Source: JAEXNA01 sp050486105
Lineage (GTDB): Bacteria > Vulcanimicrobiota > Xenobia > Xenobiales > JADMJV01
Direction: 5' to 3'
DNA length: 64,000 bases
Assembly: GCA_050486105.1 (NCBI GenBank)
Contig: JBJHCR010000002.1
Span: forward strand, 1-64,000
The position numbers were made by a program, and so were the translations under genes. A model generated the notes under the pieces. The model was not told the DNA's origin, did no database searches, and saw nothing but the letters and a program-made list of their open reading frames with translations. Shown piece by piece: positions 57,151 to 64,000 of the stretch; position 1 is the stretch's first letter, and each line of letters starts with the position of its first letter.

Positions 57151-58698
57151 GTGGCTCACTTCGGTTTCTGGAGTCTGGCCCAGCTAGCCCCAGATCGGGT
57201 GGCGGTGATCGACGAGGCCGGGCGTGAAGTGACCGCAAGAGAGCTTTTGGCGAGCTGCAACCAGTTGGCCCGAGCCCTGACGGAGCAAGGACTGGGCCCG
57301 GGATCGGTGGTGGCCTCGGCCTGTGGAAACCGTCTGCAAGTCCTGCAATTATGCCTAGCCGGCCTACAGGTCGGTTGGTACCTGGCGGTTCTCGACCCCA
57401 AGCTACCCCAGCCAGATATAGAGGCATTGCTGAACGAGCAGGGCGCCGAGTTCCTGCTGTCCGACCAACCGCAGCGGGCGTGGTCCCCGGCCCTGGGTGA
57501 ACGCCTAGGCGGTCGCCTGCTGCTCTTGGAGAACCCAGGGCGGTCCTGGCGAACCCTTTGCCAGGGGCACAGCTCGGAGACCCCGGCGAACCGACAGGCC
57601 GGGCAATTGCTGTTCTTCACCTCGGGAACCACCGGCCAGGCCAGGGCTATCAAGAGGTCCTTGAGCGGGCTTTCGCCGGAGGTCCTAGGACGGCAGGCGG
57701 CTCGGCATCTGCACACCGTCTGTGGCCTCACCCCACAATCCGGGGCGGTGCATCTGGTGGCCTCACCTTTGCATCACAGCGCCTCTCTGTTGTGGTGCCT
57801 GGACCAGCTTCACCTAGGCCACACCGTAGTGCTCGGGCTGCACGGGCCGGAGGAAAGCGAGCCGAAAGACTCGAATGCCAACAGTCGCAGCCCAGGATGG
57901 GATCCCCGTTCGGCCCTCGAGTTGATGTCGAAACACCGAGTGACCGCCACCTTGATGGTCCCCACCCACTTTGTCCGCCTCCTGGGCCTATCCCAAGAGG
58001 TCCGACAGAGCTTCGACCCCTCGAACCTGCGCCACGTGGTGCACACCGGAGCGACCTGCTCTATACCCGTAAAAAGGAGCATGTTGGACTGGTGGGGTCC
58101 GGTCCTCTACGAGGTTTACGGTGCAGCCGAGAGCCCGGGCACTCGAGTGGGGCCCGAAGAGTGGTTGCAGCATCCCGGCACCGTGGGTCGCTCCCACGGC
58201 CGAGTGCAGATCCTCCGGGGCGACGGCGCTTTGTGCCGGCCTGGTGAGGTGGGACGGGTGCTGCTGCGCTCGGGCCGCCGGGAGGGATTCGTGGAGGTCG
58301 GCGACTTAGGCTACTTGGAGCAGGATGATTATCTGTTCTTGGTGGGCCGGGCCGACGACACCATCATCACCGGAGGAGTAAACGTGCACCCCATCCCCGT
58401 CGAGGCGGTGCTGGGTTCTCACCCCGGGGTTTTGGAAGTGGCGGTCTACGGCGAGCCCGACCCAGAATGGGGGCAGCGGGTGGTGGCGGCGGTGGTCCCT
58501 CGACCGGGGCAAAACCTGTGTCTCAAAGAGCTGGAAGGCTTCGCTCGCGCCCACTTGAGCGGTCCTAAAAGACCCCGCAGCTACCACCTGGTGAACGACC
58601 TTCCTCGCACTGACCAGGGAAAACTGAATCGGGGCGATCTGGCTACTCATTTCGCTTCGGACCCACCCAGCGGTGGAGCGCCGGTAGCTCCCCGCTGA
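57151..58698 (+). CDS. AMP-dependent acyl or aryl ligase
   Basis: A 515-residue adenylating enzyme of the ANL family. It has FFTSGTTGQARAIKRSLSG (P-loop), YEVYGAAESPG, LGYLEQDDYLFLVGRADD (hinge Asp) and the C-terminal Lys in RTDQGKLNRGDL. Length is that of a stand-alone ligase such as DltA, with no carrier domain. The substrate is not readable. The start is GTG at 57151. The 3' end overlaps the convergent FAAL gene by 56 nt. Confidence 0.9.
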   Translation: MAHFGFWSLAQLAPDRVAVIDEAGREVTARELLASCNQLARALTEQGLGPGSVVASACGNRLQVLQLCLAGLQVGWYLAVLDPKLPQPDIEALLNEQGAEFLLSDQPQRAWSPALGERLGGRLLLLENPGRSWRTLCQGHSSETPANRQAGQLLFFTSGTTGQARAIKRSLSGLSPEVLGRQAARHLHTVCGLTPQSGAVHLVASPLHHSASLLWCLDQLHLGHTVVLGLHGPEESEPKDSNANSRSPGWDPRSALELMSKHRVTATLMVPTHFVRLLGLSQEVRQSFDPSNLRHVVHTGATCSIPVKRSMLDWWGPVLYEVYGAAESPGTRVGPEEWLQHPGTVGRSHGRVQILRGDGALCRPGEVGRVLLRSGRREGFVEVGDLGYLEQDDYLFLVGRADDTIITGGVNVHPIPVEAVLGSHPGVLEVAVYGEPDPEWGQRVVAAVVPRPGQNLCLKELEGFARAHLSGPKRPRSYHLVNDLPRTDQGKLNRGDLATHFASDPPSGGAPVAPR

Positions 58699-60433
58699 GG
58701 TGGAGCTCCCGGGTGCGGGAGCGCTGCACCTTGCCGCTGGCGGTCTTGGGCAAGGCTCCCTTGGGCAACAAAATCACCTGGTGTAGAGCCAGCCCAAACT
58801 CCCCACCCACAGCTTCCCAGATTCCTCGGCTCAGCCTGGCAAGGACAGCCAGCTCCGGAGCTTCGGACCGGTCTTCGAACTCCATGATCTTGCCCACCTC
58901 GCAGACCAAGACCGGGCCGTCGTCGGTGGCAAAGGCTGCGCTGCAGCCGGGTCGGAGTTCGGCCAAAGCCTCTTCCACGGCAGTTTCGAGATCCTGAGGA
59001 TAGAAGTTCTGTCCTCGAACAATGATCAGGTCCTTCAGACGGCCGCAGACCGTCAAGGTGCCCTCGGGGCTCAGCCAGCCAAGATCCCCGGTGCGCAAAA
59101 ACGGCCCTTCCCCATCGGCTAAAAAGGCCGAAAAAGTCTCCAAAGTCTCCTTGGAACGATTCCAATACCCTTGACCCACGCTCTCTCCCCTGAGCCAGAT
59201 CTCCCCCACCTCCTGGGGGGAGCATCTGTGTCCGTGGGGGTCCACGATCAGCACCTCCTGTTGCCCCAAGGGGGCCCCGCAATCCACCAGGTCCAGCTGA
59301 TCGTCTTCCGAGCTGGGAGGCTGCACTCGATTCTGAGCTAGGGCCTGCCTGCTGACGGTGTGGTGGCGATAGCTAGAGTTGGTCTCCCCGCAAACCATGA
59401 CCGTGGCCTCGGCCAAGCCGTAGGCGGGCTTGATGGCCTCTCGGCGAAATCCCGAGGGGCCCAAGAGAGTTGCGAAGTTCTCCAGGGCCGAGAGCCGAAT
59501 CGGCTCGGCCGAGCAGAAAGCGATCTCAATCCTGGATAGGTCCAGTCCTTGAAGCTGTGAGGGTTGGACCTTACGGGCGGTCAAGGCAAAGCCGAAGTTG
59601 GGTGCTCCAATGACGGTCGCCTGAAATTGGGAGGCTGCCTGCAGCCAACGAAGGGGACGCTGCACGAACTGCAGAGGGTCCAAGAAGGCGCAAGAGCCAC
59701 CCATATGCATGGGTGACAGCATCCCTCGAATCAGGCCCATGTCGTGGTGCAGCGGCAGCCAATGGAGCATACGCATGTTCGACTGCCGGCCGTGGAACTC
59801 AGCCAACATGGATAGGTTGTGAAGCAGATTCCGGTGACTCAGCATCACCCCTCGGGGTTGGCGAGTGGAACCTGAGGTGTACTGCAGCAGAGCCAGCTCC
59901 TCGTTAGTCACCTTCGGTGGGGTCCAGGTTTCAGCCTCACCAGAGGTGTGCTCTAGCGAGGCGGCCAGGGACTGCAACTCCGCAGGGAGGGCTCTCAGGG
60001 TGCCGCTGTCGGTCAAGAGAATGGCAGCCTGGCAGTCTTCGACGACGCCTAGCAGTCGAGGCAGAGTGCGCCGAAGGCGACCGGCTTGGGGGGACGGGGC
60101 TGGCACCGCCACGAGGCCGGCGTAAAGACAGCCCCAGAAAGCCCTAACGAAGTCCAAAGGAGGGCCACAGGCGATCACCGCCCGGTCACCAGGCTGCAAA
60201 CCTCGGGCTTGCAGAGCAGCGGCCTGACCACGGGCCCAGCAATCGAGCTCGGCGTAGGTTAGAGACCCGGAGATTCTGTCCCCCACGAAAGCAAAAAAGC
60301 CGCGCTCGGGCGTGGCCGCAGCCACCCCGAGGGCCATCTCTACCAGGTTGGATCCGTAGGTCACTGTATGGAAGGTCCTCACAAGGATTCGATGCTGTCT
60401 AAATGCTCTTAGGATTTCAGACGAAAGGCCCAA
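58643..60433 (-). CDS. Fatty-acyl-AMP ligase (FAAL)
   Basis: A 596-residue ligase of the FAAL group. It has LQYTSGSTRQPRGVMLSH, LHWLPLHHDMGLIRGMLSPM (the FAAL-typical HHDMGLI), KPAYGLAEATVMV, LRTGDLGWL and LIIVRGQNFYPQDLE. FAALs make acyl-adenylates and give them to carrier proteins, not to CoA. The N-terminus is uncertain: the frame starts TTG at 60433, but GTG at 60382 or 60364 fit the usual FAAL length and none has a good ribosome binding site. It may load the ACP encoded at 52860. Its 3' end overlaps the gene at 57151. Confidence 0.9.
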   Translation of the reverse strand: MGLSSEILRAFRQHRILVRTFHTVTYGSNLVEMALGVAAATPERGFFAFVGDRISGSLTYAELDCWARGQAAALQARGLQPGDRAVIACGPPLDFVRAFWGCLYAGLVAVPAPSPQAGRLRRTLPRLLGVVEDCQAAILLTDSGTLRALPAELQSLAASLEHTSGEAETWTPPKVTNEELALLQYTSGSTRQPRGVMLSHRNLLHNLSMLAEFHGRQSNMRMLHWLPLHHDMGLIRGMLSPMHMGGSCAFLDPLQFVQRPLRWLQAASQFQATVIGAPNFGFALTARKVQPSQLQGLDLSRIEIAFCSAEPIRLSALENFATLLGPSGFRREAIKPAYGLAEATVMVCGETNSSYRHHTVSRQALAQNRVQPPSSEDDQLDLVDCGAPLGQQEVLIVDPHGHRCSPQEVGEIWLRGESVGQGYWNRSKETLETFSAFLADGEGPFLRTGDLGWLSPEGTLTVCGRLKDLIIVRGQNFYPQDLETAVEEALAELRPGCSAAFATDDGPVLVCEVGKIMEFEDRSEAPELAVLARLSRGIWEAVGGEFGLALHQVILLPKGALPKTASGKVQRSRTRELHLSGELPALHRWVGPKRNE

Positions 60434-60591
60434 GATGGCTGAGTGGTGCTGGGCGTAGTTCCGGTCAAGAATGAATCGTCTAGAAGTGCTCCTATCGCAA
60501 CGCGCTCCGAGCGACTAGTATTCGATCATACTTGAGTGAGGAGCAACGCAACGAGAATTGCACCTCTCCACCCCAACCCGCAAACTTAAGC

Positions 60592-60597
60592 TTGACA
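60592..60597 (+). promoter_or_regulatory. TTGACA -35 candidate before the GH3-type gene
   Basis: A perfect TTGACA lies 73 nt before the ATG at 60670. No clear -10 follows at 16-18 nt; TAAAGA at 60613-60618 is the nearest and is spaced by 15 nt. Confidence 0.25.
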
Positions 60598-60669
60598 GAG
60601 CACTTAGCAACCTAAAGAGACTTTGAGGCGCATGGATGGATCTCTTCTAAGAGTCGAGAAAGTGAGACC

Positions 60670-62347
60670 ATGGCTCGAAATCTGCTAGAGCGACTGGCAC
60701 ATCAGGCTCTGCGCGCCCGGGAGCGATTCCTAAAGGCAGTGCGCGAAGGCCGAGCTGAAGAGTTGCAGCAACACGCCTGGCGCCGCTGTATGGAGCCGAA
60801 CGCCGAGACCGAGTTCGGTCGAGAGCACGGGTTCTCAAAATTTGCCTCCTGGGACGACTATCGGGCTGCGGTCCCTATCCGCCCCTACGAGAACCTGGCC
60901 CCTTGGATCGAAAGAGCCGCTGCTGGGGTCTCGGGAGTGTTGACCGCTGAGGAGCCCATTCGCTTCTGGAAGACCACCGGCACCACCGCCGAACCCAAGA
61001 AAATCCCGGTGACCCCTAGCTCCAGCGCCCAAACCATGGAGGCCTTCCTGACCCTCTATGGCACTCAGCTCCACCATTTTCCGGAATTGGCCGAACGCCC
61101 GGACACCACTCTGGTGACCCACATCTCCCCGAAGCCGGTCCGAGAGTTTTTGGGCCCTAGCAGAGTCCCTTACTGCAGCACCACCGAATTCCCCACCGAA
61201 TCTCGCCCCGGTCAGGAAGACGCGGTGGCCCCCTGGCTGAAGGGCTTCACCTCGGTGGTGGAAGACGACGCCGAACGTCTCTATTACCTACTGTGCTCGG
61301 CCGCGACCCACGATCTTTATGCCGTAGCCTGCCTCCACCCCAGTCGATTTCTCACCGTGGTCGACACCCTTGAAAGCCAAGCTGAGCGCCTGATCGAAGA
61401 AGTGCGGCTAGGCACCGTATTGGGTCAGCCCCAACGCCGACCTGAGCCTGAACGCGCGCTAGAACTGAACCAGAGATTGCAGGTTCTAGGGCGCCTGAAA
61501 CCTAGAGACATCTGGCCCAACTTGCGCTTGCTCTGCAGTTGGAGCGGAAGCTATATCAAGCGTTACCGCCCCGCCATGGAAGACGATTACTGCAGCGGGT
61601 TCTTGCCCATGCCGTCCATCAGCAGCGAAGCCTTCTTGACCATGACGATGGACCCCGATCCCATCGCTCAACCTCTCAACCTCAAAGGCGGGTTCTTCGA
61701 GTTCCTACCCGAGGGGAGCAGCCCGAACAACGGGGAAACCAAGACCTACTTCGAACTAGAAGACGGGCAGAGGTACGAAGCGATCATCACCACCTTGGGC
61801 GGACTCTATCGATATTCCACCGCAGATCTCTTTCAAGTTTCGGGGCGCTGGCAAGGCTTGCCCCGACTAGAGTATGTCGGACGGCGCTCGGTGAGCGATC
61901 TCACCGGTGAGAAACTGGCAGAAGTTCAGGTGCAAAAAGCCCTGCAAACCATGGCGAGCGAGTTTGCCGTAGGTTTCGAGAACGCCCTGGTCTGCGCCTT
62001 GGAGCGAGATGCAGGCGAAGGAAAGCCAGGTTACGTCCTGGTGCTGGAAACAGCCCAAGAGACCGCCATCGAGGGCTTGGCTCAACGTCTCGACGAAGAG
62101 CTTCGAGCGATCAACTCTCGCTATCAACTCAAGCGAGGCTTTCAGGATTTGGCTCCCCTGGAGGTGAGATTGCTGACCCCGGGCTGTTTCCGGGAGCATC
62201 GGCGACGGCAGACGGCCCGGGGAACCCCGGCCGGACAGCTCAAGGATCAGGTGCTCTTCCCCCAAGGCNNNNNNNNNNCCCCAAGGCAGTCCCATTTTCA
62301 GGGAGTTGCTGGACCTTGAGCGACAACTTCAACGAGGGGCACCTTAG
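60670..62347 (+). CDS. GH3-type acyl acid-amido synthetase
   Basis: A member of the GH3 auxin-promoter family of adenylating enzymes that form amides from acids and amines. It has FWKTTGTTAEPKKIPVTPSS (P-loop, near residue 95), GGLYRYSTADLFQVSG, LEYVGRRSVSDLTGEKL and a C-terminal GTPAGQLKDQV. The C-terminal coding is broken by 10 N. The 9 nt CCCCAAGGC before the gap is repeated after it; if gap and one copy are removed, the frame reads on to SPIFRELLDLERQLQRGAP and a TAG at 62345-62347, just before the SDR start. As written, the frame instead ends at 62319. Bacterial GH3 proteins of this length are found in secondary-metabolite gene sets; the acid and amine are unknown. Confidence 0.9.
62269..62278. 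other. Assembly gap (10 N) with duplicated flank
   Basis: Ten N join two contig ends that both carry CCCCAAGGC (9 nt). The true sequence is probably shorter by 19 nt. It affects only the C-terminus of the GH3-type gene. Confidence 0.9.
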
Positions 62348-63115
62348 ATGGAAAGTGACCTGGAGCAGAAGGTGGCCTTGGTCACCGGAGCCTCCGGCGG
62401 CCTAGGCCAAGCGATCGCACTGAGCCTGGCCCGGCGCGGCTGTCGGATGGTGGTGGGCTTTCATCGCTCGGCCGAGAAGGCCGAGCAGACCGCCCATGAG
62501 GTTCGATGTCTCGGGGCAGAGGCAGAGACGGTGCAAGCCGACGTGGCCGAAGAGGCCGACTGTCTGCGCCTGGTCGAGGCCGCTCTCAAGCGCTGGGGCC
62601 GTCTGGATTATCTAGTGAACTGTGCCGGAACCACCGTCTTCGTGAAGCCCAAAGAGCTTCAGTTGCTAGATGGGGACACCTGGGACCGGATCATGGCGGT
62701 CAACGTGAAGGGGGCTTTCCTGGCCACCCGAGCCGCCGCCGAGGCCTTGCGGGAATCCCGAGGTGCGGTGGTCAACATCTCTTCCACGGCGGCCCAAACG
62801 GGACTTGGTAGCAGCATCCCTTACTGTGCTTCCAAAGCTGCTTTGAACAGCCTGACGGTCACGCTGGCGCGCGCTCTGGCCCCGGAGATCCGAGTCAACG
62901 CCGTGGCTCCCGGATTTGTGGACACCGACTGGGTGGCTCGGGGGTTAGGCCCGAAACGCGAGAGGGTGCGGGAATGGGTTCGCTCCCGGACTCCCCTGGA
63001 AACGCTGGTCACCCCGGAAGAGGTGGCCGAGACCACGACAGCGCTACTGACCGGCATGCCCTCGGTTACCGGGCAGATCTTGGTGCTCGACGGAGGCTAT
63101 CACCACCTTGGCTAA
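62348..63115 (+). CDS. SDR-family oxidoreductase (FabG-like)
   Basis: A 255-residue short-chain dehydrogenase/reductase. It has TGASGGLGQAIA (cofactor loop), NCAGTT, NISSTAAQTG (Ser), YCASKAAL (Tyr and Lys) and VAPGFVDTDWV. FabG-like reductases act with NADPH on 3-keto groups, but the family also covers many alcohol dehydrogenases. It starts directly after the GH3 stop codon and its stop overlaps the methyltransferase start by 8 nt, forming an operon of at least three genes. Confidence 0.92.
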   Translation: MESDLEQKVALVTGASGGLGQAIALSLARRGCRMVVGFHRSAEKAEQTAHEVRCLGAEAETVQADVAEEADCLRLVEAALKRWGRLDYLVNCAGTTVFVKPKELQLLDGDTWDRIMAVNVKGAFLATRAAAEALRESRGAVVNISSTAAQTGLGSSIPYCASKAALNSLTVTLARALAPEIRVNAVAPGFVDTDWVARGLGPKRERVREWVRSRTPLETLVTPEEVAETTTALLTGMPSVTGQILVLDGGYHHLG

Positions 63116-64000
63116 AGGAAAAAAGGGACAAAACAATCTCCAACGCCTGGCCGAAATGGCCAACGGTTTTCAGCAAACCTGCGTGCTGATGACGGCGGTG
63201 CAATTGGGCTTGCTTGAAGAGTTGGACAAAGAACCTGCCTCCTGCCAGCGTCTCGCCGCCAACCTAGATCTCCACCCTGGTGCCTTAGAGCGGTTGCTGA
63301 GGGCTCTCCTGAGCTTGGACTTGCTGACCTATACGGCGGGTTTGTGGGGTCTTTCGGACACTGCTCGTTTGCTCAAAAAAGACGGATTTGCTGCTTCACT
63401 TCGGGCCTGGTTAGAGCTGACGGGAGGGGAATATTATCGCGCTTGGGGAGCCCTCGAGCACAGCGTGCGCACTGGAGAGCCCTCGTTCCCTAAGCTCTTC
63501 GGAGTCACGGCCTGGGAGCATCGAGCCCAGAATCCCCCGATGAACGAAGCCTTTTTGAGGCTCAGTCAGGGAGAGCAACGAGTGATGGCCCGCCACCTCC
63601 ATCTCACCTACCCTATACCAGCACAGTCCACGGTCCTCGATATAGGAGGAGGCCAGGGGAATCTGCTGCTGGAGCTGCTGAGGGCCCGAGAGGATCTCTC
63701 GGGCCTGCTATTGGAGCTTCCTCAGGCCGCCGAAGCGGCCGAAGCGGCCTTCTCCGATGCGGGTCTCACCGAGCGATGCCGAGTGATCCGAGGCTCCTTC
63801 TTTGAAGAACTCCCCCAAGGCACGGGGGTGCTGATCCTAAAGGCCGTGCTGCACAATTGGGATGATGAGGACTGCCAACGCCTCCTGACAAACTGTGCCC
63901 GCAGCATGGGCCCCAACAGCCGTCTCTTGGTGGTGGAACGGATCTTGCCAGAGCAGGAGGAAGAGCTTTTGCCAGAGCAGGCCATGCTCGATCTACACAT
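63108..64000 (+). CDS. O-methyltransferase (HIOMT/COMT type), cut by the window end
   Basis: The first 297 residues of a class-I SAM O-methyltransferase of the plant-COMT/HIOMT group. The dimerisation domain includes LQRLAEMANGFQQTC, LGLLEEL and LERLLRALLSLDLL. The SAM-binding part has VLDIGGGQGNLLLELL, then LILKAVLHNWDDEDC (with the catalytic His in HNWDDEDC) and LLVVERILPE. The start is TTG at 63108, overlapping the SDR stop by 8 nt, with GGAGG about 11 nt before it; the Met at 63156 would cut the N-terminal helix. The open end continues beyond 64000. The family methylates phenolic hydroxyls, so it suggests an aromatic product. Confidence 0.85.
   Translation, partial: MAKGKKGQNNLQRLAEMANGFQQTCVLMTAVQLGLLEELDKEPASCQRLAANLDLHPGALERLLRALLSLDLLTYTAGLWGLSDTARLLKKDGFAASLRAWLELTGGEYYRAWGALEHSVRTGEPSFPKLFGVTAWEHRAQNPPMNEAFLRLSQGEQRVMARHLHLTYPIPAQSTVLDIGGGQGNLLLELLRAREDLSGLLLELPQAAEAAEAAFSDAGLTERCRVIRGSFFEELPQGTGVLILKAVLHNWDDEDCQRLLTNCARSMGPNSRLLVVERILPEQEEELLPEQAMLDLH

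Noticed and set aside
52860..58698. True D-alanine Dlt operon
   Set aside because: Order and sizes match, but no teichoic acid genes are present, the organism looks diderm, and the ligases are not recognisably D-alanine specific. Kept as Dlt-like only.
62150..62347. Natural frameshift in the GH3-type gene
   Set aside because: The 10 N and the duplicated CCCCAAGGC explain the odd tail as a scaffold join; a clean C-terminus results when it is collapsed.

Overview
What organism. The window reads as a diderm bacterium. It encodes outer-membrane beta-barrels, lipoproteins with good lipoboxes, a Rieske oxygenase and many signal peptides. It also has one porin (42078-44483) whose N-terminus is an S-layer-homology domain plus coiled coil, the OmpM/SlpM type of outer-membrane tether typical of diderm Terrabacteria (Cyanobacteria, Deinococcus, Negativicutes and relatives). 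A lipoprotein (2437-3297) ends in a pilin-like Cys module that I associate with uncultured lineages such as Eremiobacterota. I suggest a Terrabacteria-side uncultured phylum; this is inference, not proof. A 10-N gap at 62269-62278 shows the contig is a scaffold. Genes are dense, overlaps of 4 to 60 nt are common, TTG and GTG starts are frequent, and no stretch over 300 nt lacks a gene. I saw no tRNA, rRNA, CRISPR array or insertion sequence.

Layout, 0-18 kb. A glycine-zipper protein and a possible alpha/alpha-barrel protein come first. They are followed by a minus-strand cluster (GHL10 glycosidase, Nudix, GNAT, two AsnB-type amidotransferases, a GT4 glycosyltransferase, a lipoprotein) that looks like surface-glycan or cell-surface work. 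A pseudopilin pair comes next. Then there is a three-gene operon of two histidine-kinase-like proteins and an exported protein: the first kinase has a full ATPase domain but no phospho-acceptor His, and the second has the His but a decayed ATPase domain. A SLC13-type anion transporter closes the region.

Layout, 18-28 kb. This is an exopolysaccharide-type module. A multi-receiver regulator, a HEAT-repeat membrane protein and a GT2 synthase lie on the plus strand. Facing them on the minus strand are an outer-membrane TPR/beta-barrel protein and a TPR-glycoside-hydrolase.

Layout, 28-45 kb. A complete urate-to-allantoate pathway (PuuD, UraH, UraD, AllB) is followed by a metallo-beta-lactamase protein with two cyclic-nucleotide-type domains. 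A tightly coupled minus-strand operon comes next (ABC exporter, FKBP, TPR protein, DHH phosphoesterase, YdjM-like protein). Methionine genes metA/metY, the SLH porin and a TPR protein complete the region.

Layout, 45-64 kb. A large biosynthetic region contains a carboxylic-acid-reductase-like A-T-R protein, a Rieske oxygenase, a nucleotidyltransferase-like protein, an acyl carrier protein, an MBOAT and an SGNH-like membrane protein. It continues with an amidohydrolase, a VOC-like protein, two further adenylating enzymes (one FAAL), a GH3-type amido synthetase, an SDR and an O-methyltransferase cut by the window end. The ACP-MBOAT-SGNH trio plus AMP ligases has the architecture of Dlt (DltC-DltB-DltD plus DltA), so the product may be an acyl group exported and put on an extracytoplasmic acceptor. 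The last 8 kb looks richer in G+C than the rest by eye.
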